From: WHSO01 sp963732875
GTDB lineage: Bacteria; Pseudomonadota; Alphaproteobacteria; SMXQ01
DNA length: 64,000 bases
Assembly: GCA_963732875.1 (NCBI GenBank)
Contig: CAVTBD010000002.1
Span: 1,922,001 to 1,986,000, forward strand
Direction: 5' to 3'
The notes under the pieces are model-generated. The model searched no databases, was not told the origin of the DNA, and saw only the letters and a program-made list of their open reading frames with translations. A program made the translations under genes and the position numbers. How positions within the stretch are numbered: position 1 is the stretch's first letter; the number at the start of each line of letters is the position of its first letter. Positions 44,541 to 52,660 of the stretch are shown piece after piece.

Positions 44541-44842
44541 AAACAATGCCGTGGTTATCTTCGCCACGCAATGCTGGCAAACGCCAGTTTCTCCACTTAT
44601 GTCGATTTTTACGGTTCGGGGAGCAAGACGTTAGGAGTTTTTATCGGAATTCCCGACGTGAATATTTAAGTAATATAGAGTACATATATATAATGCATGG
44701 GTCATCAGGTGGCCAGAAGGCTGCTTGTTTTCTATGAGTGCAAATTTAGATGAGAGCGCATAGCGAAGCACCTTTTGGATGGCGCTTTCACCCCGGCGAA
44801 AGCCGGATGTGCCAAGCTCATACCGAAAAATCTTGAATCAGC
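44541..44842. other. AT-rich spacer beside the defence operon
   Basis: Three hundred bases with AT-rich runs (44650-44700), no credible gene, and a weak CACCCCGGCGAAAGCCGG hairpin near 44790 that resembles the REP-like elements at 56096-56167. It lies downstream of the helicase stop and may include its terminator. Confidence 0.4.
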
Positions 44843-46609
44843 TCAGTCGTTCAATCCGGCCTCGGCAATGAAGCGGGTCGGCCGGTTGCGATGGTGTGAT
44901 TGATCTGAGACAACAAGAAGATGCTTCCGGGCGCGCGTGATCCCCACATAAAATAGCCTGCGCGCCTCATCGAACTCCGGCTGCGTTCTGGCCATGAAAT
45001 GCGGAATCTGCCCCTCATTAGCGTGGATGATGGCTACGGCGTCAAACTCGCGGCCCTTCGAGTTGTGCAGGGTGAGGAGCTTAATGGCGTGATCAGGATT
45101 GGCGAAAAGGCCAAGATCGGAGATTTCGAGGTTATCGACATCGACGTTCCTGTTGCGCATGTCGTTCATCATCTCCTGAACTGATCCAGTCAGTGCGTCT
45201 GCTGTTGGCCGGTCGATCCATTCGTCGGCGAGAAGGATCTCGGATGAAGCCCGCGCACTCGCCTCAAGCCATGCTGCGCCACCGGGATGCTCCTGGGCAA
45301 TTCCTTTTGCAGCATAAACGAGCTTGAGGGCTGTACAGCGGCCAGAATACGAAAACACGTCAAACCGGCTAAGGCCCATCGCTTCGTTGATGACGCGGAA
45401 TATTGCCTTCTCAACGCCCGGAAGATGCAAGAGTGTTTCCGCGTCCACGCACGCGCCAAGTTGCTCGGCAAGGACGGCATACAGGCGGCTGCGTTGATAG
45501 GGTCTTGCCCCCGGACCGAACACCGGGACTCCGAAACCGCGCAGCGTGCGTGCGACGGGCACAAGGTGTTGCCACCATGGAGCTAGGATGGCGGTGTTGC
45601 CCGGCGATATACCGTTGCCCTCCAGCAAGGGCAGGAAATGATCGGTGATGGCATTCACAGGCGAAGCGGCGTGCTCGTACTGGACGGTCCCGTTGTAGTG
45701 CTCCGCTTGACCCGCCGAATACATTGCCGGGTTCCGGGTAATCAATATCTGGGCGGGAGTAATGATATGCGGCCCTGAACGGAAATTGCCGCTAATGGCA
45801 ATGTCCTGCCGTGCGCCGATTTCAGCGGAGAATGCGCGAGCCAGATCGGGACGCGCCCCGGCAAAGGCGTTGATGGACTGATGTTCATCTCCGACCAGGA
45901 AAAACTGCGTGTGCAGGCGGGCATTGAGGAGCTTGAGGACTTCTATCTGGACATCCGTGGTGTCCTGGAACTCATCGACAAGGAGCCAGGGGAACCGGGA
46001 AGAAAGCCCTTCCGCGATGAAGTCATGCGTGCTCAGGAGCGCGTGCGAGTAATACAGGATCATCGAAAAGTCGATGTACCCGGCCTGATGCATCAATTGC
46101 CAATACCGGCGTGCCGACGCATCGGTAACAATGCCGCCCTCGATCCCCGTCCCAGCGGGCGATCCGTCGAGCATCATTCTGATCGAGGCGTAGTCGTCGA
46201 ACGTGCGAAACTCTACGGCACGCCCCATCTCATCTTCAACGGCGAGCACAATCCGTTCAAAGGCACGCATTTCACGGGTAAGGATTTTAAATGCGGCAGG
46301 AACCTCGGGCACGAGCCAGCGATAGGGCCGCAGAATGAAATGAAGGCAAAAGGCATGGATCGTGGCGATCTCGCAGCGCTCAAACAGGGCATTGGTCCCC
46401 GCCTGTTTAATGCGGGATTCAATCTCATCGACGGCGGCGTTGGTATAGGTGATGCAGCCTATCGAGCGTGGCGTGCCTTCGACCGTTTCGGCAAGCCGCA
46501 GCAGTTTGGCAATGATCACGCGGGTCTTGCCGCTTCCCGGACAGGCGGAGAGTTGGATGTTCTCCTCGCAGTCAACCGCTCGCCTTTGGTCCGGTGTCAG
46601 GGAAATCAT
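44843..46609 (-). CDS. gajB: UvrD-like helicase, Gabija GajB-like
   Basis: A superfamily 1A helicase of 588 residues. Motifs: LTPDQRRAVDCEENIQLSACPGSGKT (Q motif and Walker A), CITYTNAAVDEI (Ia), LLVDEFQDT (Walker B), FLVGDEHQSINAF (III), ISGNFRSG (IV), LLTLHNSKGREFDAVAI (V) and RLFYVGITRARKHLLVV (VI). It overlaps the OLD-nuclease gene upstream by four bases, the GajA-GajB arrangement of the Gabija anti-phage system, in which GajB works with GajA to detect or deplete nucleotides during infection. It is the last gene of a four-gene operon. All helicase motifs look intact. Confidence 0.87.
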   Translation of the reverse strand: MISLTPDQRRAVDCEENIQLSACPGSGKTRVIIAKLLRLAETVEGTPRSIGCITYTNAAVDEIESRIKQAGTNALFERCEIATIHAFCLHFILRPYRWLVPEVPAAFKILTREMRAFERIVLAVEDEMGRAVEFRTFDDYASIRMMLDGSPAGTGIEGGIVTDASARRYWQLMHQAGYIDFSMILYYSHALLSTHDFIAEGLSSRFPWLLVDEFQDTTDVQIEVLKLLNARLHTQFFLVGDEHQSINAFAGARPDLARAFSAEIGARQDIAISGNFRSGPHIITPAQILITRNPAMYSAGQAEHYNGTVQYEHAASPVNAITDHFLPLLEGNGISPGNTAILAPWWQHLVPVARTLRGFGVPVFGPGARPYQRSRLYAVLAEQLGACVDAETLLHLPGVEKAIFRVINEAMGLSRFDVFSYSGRCTALKLVYAAKGIAQEHPGGAAWLEASARASSEILLADEWIDRPTADALTGSVQEMMNDMRNRNVDVDNLEISDLGLFANPDHAIKLLTLHNSKGREFDAVAIIHANEGQIPHFMARTQPEFDEARRLFYVGITRARKHLLVVSDQSHHRNRPTRFIAEAGLND

Positions 46610-48414
46610 GCGTTCAGCCAGTCCAGCGCGTCCTGAATGTATTGCGGAACTCCTGTGCAGAGACCGGCATGCCGGGAAGCAACCTGTGCAAAACGCGCTT
46701 TGCCGTACCGCTTGGCGGTATTGAGGACGGACGTGCCCAACTCGACAAGCAAGGCCGCTTGTTGGCCGGGCGTAAGGTCGCCGTTATTGAGCTGCTGAAG
46801 CCCGGCGTCAAGACGTGCCGTAATTTGCGGCGCTCCGAGGGTGCGGGTGGTTTCAATCAGCATCGGGAGCGTGTGCGCCGATACAAGCTCGCGCTCGAAT
46901 GTCGTTGCTCCGGCAAAGACTTCAACAAAATCGCCACGCAGTGCATTGAGGTCCGGCGCGTCCTCCGCCACATCAAATTCCTCGCCCGCATCGGAAGGAA
47001 CGAGGTCCGCGTCCGCGACGATGGCGCATTTCTTTTCCAGCGCCCCCACGCGGAATAGCTTTGCGTACACATCGAAATGGACGCCGTAGATGGCGACGAC
47101 CGAAATGCCCTCGCGTTCAAGATTGATCCGGTGGACAGCCTCTATCATCGCGGGGATCAGAAAGAGTTCGGTGGGGCCTTCAACCAGCATCACCTTGCGG
47201 GCAAAGAGCAGATTGCTCTTGGTCGCATCCAGATACCGCTCCAGGTCGGCGATTTCCTCCGGGCTGAGGTCTGCGTTGTCCGAGAGGTTGCCCGGTGCAA
47301 TTGACGCATCAGCGCGCCGTGTAAGCGAGACAAGCGTGGGAAATGGCGCTTGCGAGGTGAGCTGCGTGCTGTGGGTGGTCAGGATCACCTGAACGCCGAT
47401 GCTGCGGAGTGCGACCAGTAGCGCCGCCTGAAGCTGAGGATGCAGATGGGCCTCCGGCTCTTCGACAAGGACGAGCTGCCCGGAGGATACGGCGCGCGCC
47501 TGCCGCCTTTGCAGGTACTCAATGAGGATGGCGACATAGAGAATGTTATTCATCCCAAGCCCGTTGCGCGCAGGCTCGAAGGATTGCAGCGACAGGTCCG
47601 AGAGAAGCATTTTCAGATTGCGGATGATCGACTGGAATGTGGCTGAGGAAAGTCCCAGCGTCACATCCATCGCGAACGCGGGACCGGATACTTCCTTGAA
47701 AGAACTGTCGACGGCTTGCGCTATTTCGGCGATGGTCGCTGACGTCGCGATTTTCTGGTTCGCTGTATTAAGGATGTCGATCAGCGCATTCTGTTCGTCC
47801 TGGCCGATCTCGCAGGCTTCGATGAGGCGCGCGAGCGGGGAGTGGCGCATCGAGCGCAAATCCGCTTCCACATCACGAAGGGCGGGGAGATGGACAACCA
47901 GGAAAGACTGAAGATCGGAGAACCGGACGGATTCGCCGATATCGTCGTCGTTCCACTCAATCTCGGTCAGGTCCGTTGCGGGGTTTCCGCCGCCCTTGAT
48001 TTCCCAGGCGTAATCTTCAAGCGACAGGGTGCCCGCTTCGCGTTCACCGTTTCCAAGGCTCTCACGCACGCTGGGCTTGGGCCGGAACCGATAGAAAATG
48101 CGTGCACGGTCTGCACCGGTTTTCCACGTACTGACCAGCGCCTCTTCGTTCACCTTGCCCGCGAAGTCCGTGAGTTCGATGCCGATGAGTACCTGAGAAG
48201 GTTGCGAAATATCGAGTGCCGCGTGAATATCCTCGCGGATCAGGGAACGGAAGACCGAGGGTAAAGCTACATCCAGGCAAATCTGGATAGCCCTGAACAC
48301 CGCCGTCTTGCCGGTGTTGTTCTCGCCGATAATGCAGCAAAGGTCGTCATTGACCTTGATGTCCAGCTCTCGAAAGAGGCGAAAATTTCGAATGACGATC
48401 CGGCTAATCTGCAT
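46606..48414 (-). CDS. gajA: OLD-family ATPase/TOPRIM endonuclease, Gabija GajA-like
   Basis: A 602-residue protein. The N-terminal ABC ATPase domain has FRLFRELDIKVND and IIGENNTGKTAVFRAI (Walker A), LVLVEEPEAHLHPQLQAAL (signature and Walker B with Glu) and VILTTHSTQL (H-loop). The C-terminal TOPRIM nuclease has VMLVEGPTELFLIPAM (Glu) and CAIVADADLVPSD (Asp-x-Asp). The size matches GajA. It is 43 bases downstream of the GHKL ATPase gene and coupled to GajB by a four-base overlap. GajA nicks DNA when nucleotide levels fall; here that is inferred from family. Confidence 0.87.
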   Translation of the reverse strand: MQISRIVIRNFRLFRELDIKVNDDLCCIIGENNTGKTAVFRAIQICLDVALPSVFRSLIREDIHAALDISQPSQVLIGIELTDFAGKVNEEALVSTWKTGADRARIFYRFRPKPSVRESLGNGEREAGTLSLEDYAWEIKGGGNPATDLTEIEWNDDDIGESVRFSDLQSFLVVHLPALRDVEADLRSMRHSPLARLIEACEIGQDEQNALIDILNTANQKIATSATIAEIAQAVDSSFKEVSGPAFAMDVTLGLSSATFQSIIRNLKMLLSDLSLQSFEPARNGLGMNNILYVAILIEYLQRRQARAVSSGQLVLVEEPEAHLHPQLQAALLVALRSIGVQVILTTHSTQLTSQAPFPTLVSLTRRADASIAPGNLSDNADLSPEEIADLERYLDATKSNLLFARKVMLVEGPTELFLIPAMIEAVHRINLEREGISVVAIYGVHFDVYAKLFRVGALEKKCAIVADADLVPSDAGEEFDVAEDAPDLNALRGDFVEVFAGATTFERELVSAHTLPMLIETTRTLGAPQITARLDAGLQQLNNGDLTPGQQAALLVELGTSVLNTAKRYGKARFAQVASRHAGLCTGVPQYIQDALDWLNA

Positions 48415-48457
48415 TTCGTGATACCTCGCGGGCTTCCAAATTCCTTAGTTTCCCACA

Positions 48458-50323
48458 TCACGCTGCATCTTCCTTTTCGAGACTTGCTGTCTTGATGAAG
48501 TCTGAAGCCCAGCGCTTCGCTGCTTTAAGGCTCTGCTTATAATCGTCAGCAGCCATAGAGAGCAATTCAGGGGATGTAGCGCGATCCAGATCATCGCTCG
48601 ACCAGTCGTCGGCCAGTCGCTTGCTTATTGCGTAGCACGCCGCTTTTCCGACCCTGAAAGCCATAAACCTCTGCGAAGCCTTTAGCGCTGCTGACAGCAC
48701 AACTTCGGCCTCGCCGCTGGACCGCAATTCCGGCTCCAGATCGGCAACCATGCGGTCAACAACTGAGTACAGACCGTTGATGAAAAGCGTTTGAGCGTCT
48801 TTATAGTACCGGCCCGCGCGGCCCTTGAGGTTCTTTTCAGCTATCTCTTCGGCATCAGTCAGAATTTCGATTTTGGGCACGCGTTCGAGGGCCTGCGAAG
48901 ATTTTGACGGGCGTGCCCCTTCGGGCGCTTTGCGAACCTTCTTCTCCCTGGCCCGCTGTGATTTCGCTTGCTGATCGTCCTCGTCCGTTCGGTCGATTTC
49001 ATCCAACAGGCCATCAAATTCCGTATCCATGTTCACCGGCTCGGACGTATCTGTTCCTTCGTCGCTGAAAGCGGTCGGCAGTGCAGACGGTTTGCGCGTT
49101 GGGCTTAAGGTGACAGTGGGTACACGAAATTCATCGAGCAGTTTTTGAAGGTCGGATTGGAGGTCATCCAAATTGTCGTCTGACTCAGGCGATTGCTCCC
49201 GAATGACGTCTTTGACCCAATCCGGCATCAATTCCCGCACATAGTCGTGAAACTGCTCGGCAACCAACGGGGATCGGTCCCCCGGCCAGGTCAATCCGTC
49301 CCGGTATTGATTGGGCAAGGCCATGTCATCTGGAATCTCGATTTCAATTGAGAGCACTTTCGACCCGAAGGGAATGCCAAAGTTCGGCGCAGCGGCGGAC
49401 CAGGCTTTCCTGTATTTATAGTCGTAACGTTCGCCTTTATGGACGACGGCGCAAAATGTCGTGGATGCAGTTGCCGGATTGGCAAGAGCGCTAAGCGAGT
49501 GGCTGTAGTTCTGGTGCTTAGGATCGTGAATGTAGTGAATTGTGATCAGGCCTTCTGGGCACGTTACGCGCTCGTGCCTCGGGAGCTTGTCAATGATCTG
49601 TTCAAGAGTTTTGAGCTGCCGCGTTTTACCTGTTTCATCTTTACCACCGCCTTTCGTCATGGAAACATCGATACGCACCTCGACGTTGGGAGAGAAAGAG
49701 GCAAAGCGTTTGAAAATGGCGGTCGCAATGTAACTCCGGTCAACCGCCACTCCCTTGCCAAGAGGCTCAGCTACCGTGTCATGGTCCGGCGTTTCACCGA
49801 GAAGGACGACTTCGGTCCAGTCGTATTCAATGCTCTGGCCGTCGCTTACAGCGGCTTCAGTAACTTCGTATACCGTGTCGAACGTGCCGTCCGGCAGCTC
49901 AACAGGGAAGCGAACGTAGGTTTCGTCGTCCGGATCGAAGCCGATTATAACTTCATTCACGATACCATTCTTGCATGAGCGGTAACGTATGCCTTCGGGA
50001 GAAACCGTTAGGCCGGAAACCTTGGCACCGATGCCGAAGTTCTCGTCCAGGGCCATTTTCTTGTTAATCGAGGATGAGAGATTGGTGGCCTTCTTGAGTT
50101 CAGTATCGTCCATACCGACGCCGGTGTTCCAGAATGCAACTTTCCGAATTCCCTCGATCATGATGGGATAAATTAGGATTTTGCGGTTGTCGTATGGCGC
50201 AAGCGCTGCGTTCTCGTCAGCATTCTTAAAGAACTCTCGAACGAGTGTGCCGGTAGGCGCTTGCCTAATCAGACGGTTGATCAGAAAGCGCTTGTCATCG
50301 ATCGTGAGCGGTTCGGATTTCAT
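48458..50323 (-). CDS. GHKL-fold ATPase (MORC/Hsp90-like) in defence operon
   Basis: A 621-residue protein. The Bergerat ATP site is clear: N-box VREFFKNADENAAL near residue 30, G1 FWNTGVGMDD near 66 and G2 NFGIGAKVSGL near 95. A beta-rich middle domain follows. Residues about 430-490 are acidic and lysine-rich and probably flexible (DEIDRTDEDDQQAK, REKKVRKAPEG). The C-terminal 130 residues are helical (KGRAGRYYKDAQTLFINGLY onward). Start at ATG 50323 after AGGGGG; a GTG at 50332 is in frame. It is three codons or fewer from the upstream small gene and is not a standard Gabija component. Confidence 0.82.
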   Translation of the reverse strand: MKSEPLTIDDKRFLINRLIRQAPTGTLVREFFKNADENAALAPYDNRKILIYPIMIEGIRKVAFWNTGVGMDDTELKKATNLSSSINKKMALDENFGIGAKVSGLTVSPEGIRYRSCKNGIVNEVIIGFDPDDETYVRFPVELPDGTFDTVYEVTEAAVSDGQSIEYDWTEVVLLGETPDHDTVAEPLGKGVAVDRSYIATAIFKRFASFSPNVEVRIDVSMTKGGGKDETGKTRQLKTLEQIIDKLPRHERVTCPEGLITIHYIHDPKHQNYSHSLSALANPATASTTFCAVVHKGERYDYKYRKAWSAAAPNFGIPFGSKVLSIEIEIPDDMALPNQYRDGLTWPGDRSPLVAEQFHDYVRELMPDWVKDVIREQSPESDDNLDDLQSDLQKLLDEFRVPTVTLSPTRKPSALPTAFSDEGTDTSEPVNMDTEFDGLLDEIDRTDEDDQQAKSQRAREKKVRKAPEGARPSKSSQALERVPKIEILTDAEEIAEKNLKGRAGRYYKDAQTLFINGLYSVVDRMVADLEPELRSSGEAEVVLSAALKASQRFMAFRVGKAACYAISKRLADDWSSDDLDRATSPELLSMAADDYKQSLKAAKRWASDFIKTASLEKEDAA

Positions 50324-50335
50324 GAAGGCCACCCC

Positions 50336-50566
50336 CTAAAGTTTAAACCGGCTATCCCTGTCTCCAGCAGAGGAACCGAACTTTCTTTCGATTTCATTTG
50401 TCGCGTCCCGAAGAGCCTTGATGATTTTCTTTATGTCTTCGGAGTCGTAGTCGTAGGCTCGCCTGTTCGAGAGATTGCCCAGCTTTCGGATGGCGTCGAG
50501 CGCGACCTGCGTCCGGCCTTCTGCCAGCCGCACAAACTTCTCACGCTTTTCCGATTTTGATGCCAT
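50336..50566 (-). CDS. Small helical protein, first gene of the GHKL-Gabija operon
   Basis: A 76-residue, strongly charged protein (ASKSEKREKFVRLAEGRTQ, RKLGNLSNRRAYDYDSEDIK, IIKALRDATNEIERKFG). It is predicted to be mostly helical, with no membrane segment and no known domain that I can name. The start at 50566 is preferred over 50590. The stop lies 12 bases before the ATPase ATG, so it is translationally coupled. It could be a regulator or adaptor of the ATPase. Confidence 0.72.
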   Translation of the reverse strand: MASKSEKREKFVRLAEGRTQVALDAIRKLGNLSNRRAYDYDSEDIKKIIKALRDATNEIERKFGSSAGDRDSRFKL

Positions 50567-50590
50567 TGTTACTATTCCTATGAATTTCAC

Positions 50591-50730
50591 CTCATTTACG
50601 GATAGCTTTTGAGCGCAAAAGAGTCAAGAATGTTGTGAAATATGTATAAATGTTACGAATAGTGCGCAGAAATTCATCATAATTTAGGTCCAACAGCGGA
50701 CGCTGGTTTGGACATGGGTCCGAACTCGCC
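50591..50730. promoter_or_regulatory. Upstream region of the GHKL-Gabija operon
   Basis: AT-rich 140-base stretch before the first gene of the leftward operon, containing runs such as AATGTTGTGAAATATG and TTATG-type boxes. It must hold the operon promoter, but no exact hexamer pair is claimed. Confidence 0.35.
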
Positions 50731-50990
50731 ATGCGGTTTCTGGCAAGACTTTGGAATATATGCGAAAATGGCCCACTGAACCCGCATCAAACGGTGCTTA
50801 GACTGGCATCTAGAGAGCCACTTCGATATCACCGCGAAGGCGGTTATCGAATTAGAGAAACCACCTTTTCTTTCAAGATCCTAGCAGGCTTGCGGGATCA
50901 AAATTGCGAAATGGTGCGGACAGTGAGACTTGAATTCACACTCCCAGAGGCCCCCCGCAAATCAAAGCTCTTTCATATCTCGTTCGCTGG
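50731..50990 (+). pseudogene. Serine-recombinase C-terminal tail remnant
   Basis: RLASREPLRYHREGGYRIRE followed by TTFSFKILAGLRDQNCEMV resembles the end of alphaproteobacterial site-specific recombinases (RLAF-type segment, then a PFKVLGxxxxxKCEMV-like tail). The body of the gene is absent. It abuts the left 186-bp direct repeat, consistent with an old integration module beside the tRNA site. Assigned from motif memory only. Confidence 0.45.
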
Positions 50991-51176
50991 TAACCGGACC
51001 GCCAAAATGGCAAACGGAGAAAGCCGGGCCGGCCCTCTCCGAAACTCTCCGAATGACGCTCTCCGATGTCTCTCCGCCCGACTCCGAAACGCCGAAAAGG
51101 CCCCAAAATCGGCGCCTTTTCGGGGTCAAAAACTAGAAATTTCTCTTATATATCAAGTACTTAGACTGCGTGGCGG
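50991..51176. repeat. 186-bp direct repeat, left copy (att-like)
   Basis: Begins TAACCGGACCGCCAAAATGG and ends TTAGACTGCGTGGCGG. The copy at 54548-54733 has the same length and is nearly identical by eye. Each includes a CGAAAAGGCCCC hairpin, here with one mismatch. The repeats bracket the RES/Xre and protease cassette. Confidence 0.85.
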
Positions 51177-51204
51177 AGCGGATGTGATTCGAACCATCGG
51201 TACG
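51171..51204 (-). other. tRNA 3'-end-like remnant
   Basis: On the minus strand the sequence reads GGTTCGAATCAC, then CCGCTCCGCCA, that is a T-loop and acceptor end with CCA, but no matching 5' half follows. It aligns in position with the 3' end of intact tRNA-Ser at 54731, so it looks like the att copy left by an element inserting at a tRNA gene. Confidence 0.55.
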
Positions 51205-51316
51205 ATGGTGCATCATTGAGACCTATCTCTTTGATTTTTATGGTATATTTTCGCCCCTTTCTCCGCTCTCCTCGGGTCGGCAATTCCCAATCACGACGGT
51301 CATGGCTTGAATAATT

Positions 51317-51350
51317 CCTCATTTGAGGCTAAATAGTACCTCATATGAGG
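51317..51350. promoter_or_regulatory. Tandem palindromic operator of the Xre-RES pair
   Basis: Two 12-bp palindromes, CCTCATTTGAGG (51317-51328, one mismatch at the centre) and CCTCATATGAGG (51339-51350, perfect), spaced exactly 22 bp apart and ending nine bases before the antitoxin ATG. The two sites lie on the same helix face, as expected for cooperative antitoxin autorepression. Confidence 0.8.
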
Positions 51351-51358
51351 ATGCTGCT

Positions 51359-51799
51359 ATGCCTATGAACTTCGTGACACCAGACGGCACCCAGGCCGCG
51401 GCCCGCCCCCTCCAGACCTTTGCCCTACCCGCCGACCGCGAACGCCTGAGCCCGGCGGCATTGGAAGCCATGCGCCGGCTCGCAGAGGCCTGGCACCTGA
51501 CGGGCGACGAGGCAGCGACACTTCTTGGCGTCTCGGTAAGTACCTGGGACCGGATCCGCGCCGGCACCAGGAAGGGGGGCCTGTCCCAGGATCAGCTGAT
51601 GCGCGTCTCGGCGCTGATCGGTCTCTTCAAGGGGCTGCACTTGCTGTTTGTGGACGACATGGCCGATCGCTGGCCGCGGCTTCGTAATGGCGGTCCTCTA
51701 TTTAGCAACCTCACCCCAGTCGAGGCGATGATGCAGGGTGGCATTCCCCGCATGCTTGATATCCGTCGTTACGTCGATGCCCTGCGTGGCGGACTCTGA
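51359..51799 (+). CDS. Xre/MbcA/ParS-type antitoxin of a RES toxin system
   Basis: A 146-residue antitoxin. An N-terminal HTH region (LTGDEAATLLGVSVSTWDRIRAG) is followed by the toxin-binding domain with LMRVSALIGLFKGLHLLF, LRNGGPLFSNLTPVEAMMQG and MLDIRRYVDALRGG. The ATG at 51359 is just after the tandem operator. It binds and silences the RES toxin and represses the operon. The toxin gene starts 24 bases downstream. Confidence 0.9.
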   Translation: MPMNFVTPDGTQAAARPLQTFALPADRERLSPAALEAMRRLAEAWHLTGDEAATLLGVSVSTWDRIRAGTRKGGLSQDQLMRVSALIGLFKGLHLLFVDDMADRWPRLRNGGPLFSNLTPVEAMMQGGIPRMLDIRRYVDALRGGL

Positions 51800-51823
51800 T
51801 TTCGAATATAGAAGATCTCCGTC

Positions 51824-52528
51824 GTGCCTGAAGCGATACCGTATCCCGTCGAACGCCTGGCTTTTGATCGGACCGTCCGTTTGGTCACCACTGCTCGGAT
51901 GCGAGAGTCCGTGCTGAAGGCGCTCGGGGATGATGACGCTGCTCTTGCCGATCTGGCTGAGATCGAAGGTGCAACCAGCGGCAGGCTGTTGGCGCAGCAA
52001 AGCGGTACTGATTTTATTGATCCGAAAGAGTTCGTCTCCGGAATCTCACATGCGCATTTTATCAATGCGTCGTTTGCTTATCCGCGTCCGGGCGAGCTCA
52101 ATCGTTTTAACGGACCGACCCGCGGCGCTTGGTACGCTGCCTTCGATGTTGGAACGTGCGTTGCAGAAGTGACGTTTCATATGGCGCGCGAGCTAGAGCG
52201 CGTGAACGACTACAACGCGATCGTCGATTACACAGAGATGTTCGCAAGCTTTGCGGGAGAGTTTGTTGATCTACGCGATGTAGATCCGAGGCCCGTGTGT
52301 CTCGATCCCAGGCCTGAGATCGGCTATCCCGCCGGAAATGAATTCGCTCGAGCAACGCGCGCTCAAGGTCTTTACGGGATCGTCTATCCGTCGGTGCGCG
52401 ACGCTGACGGCACCTGCCTCGTCGCGCTATTTCCCCATGCCGTGCAATCCGTCGCACAGGGCAGCATTTTTCGATTCACGTGGCGCGGTGACCGTCAGCC
52501 CGTCATCGAAAAAATGGAAGCGGCATAA
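51824..52528 (+). CDS. RES-domain toxin (NAD+-degrading family)
   Basis: A 234-residue RES-family toxin starting at a GTG. RPGELNRFNGPTRGAWYAAF (R-G-x-WY) and TCVAEVTFHM (Glu) form the active-site region, with SVRDADGTCLVALFP near the end. RES toxins deplete NAD+ when the antitoxin is lost. It is paired with the upstream Xre antitoxin and lies between the 186-bp repeats. Confidence 0.88.
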   Translation: MPEAIPYPVERLAFDRTVRLVTTARMRESVLKALGDDDAALADLAEIEGATSGRLLAQQSGTDFIDPKEFVSGISHAHFINASFAYPRPGELNRFNGPTRGAWYAAFDVGTCVAEVTFHMARELERVNDYNAIVDYTEMFASFAGEFVDLRDVDPRPVCLDPRPEIGYPAGNEFARATRAQGLYGIVYPSVRDADGTCLVALFPHAVQSVAQGSIFRFTWRGDRQPVIEKMEAA

Positions 52529-52660
52529 GAAATACTGCCAAAAGCGCTCTTGGCTAGGGCTAAAGCGCTCCACCACAATTTGCACAGTAGGAGATTCCTC
52601 GGGTAAATTTCTCGTGTCTTCAGGAGCGGCGCAGCCGAAACACAGTCAGGGGGGATCACT

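Noticed and set aside
44546..44737. 63-codon frame after the JAB fragment
   Set aside because: No Shine-Dalgarno, AT-rich and no motif; probably noncoding.
44843..46609. UvrD helicase as a repair gene (uvrD, pcrA or rep)
   Set aside because: Only 588 residues, lacks the typical C-terminal region, and is coupled to an OLD nuclease, which fits GajB better than a repair helicase.
51177..51230. Complete second tRNA gene
   Set aside because: Only a T-arm and acceptor 3' end can be drawn; no D-arm, anticodon arm or 5' acceptor strand follows.
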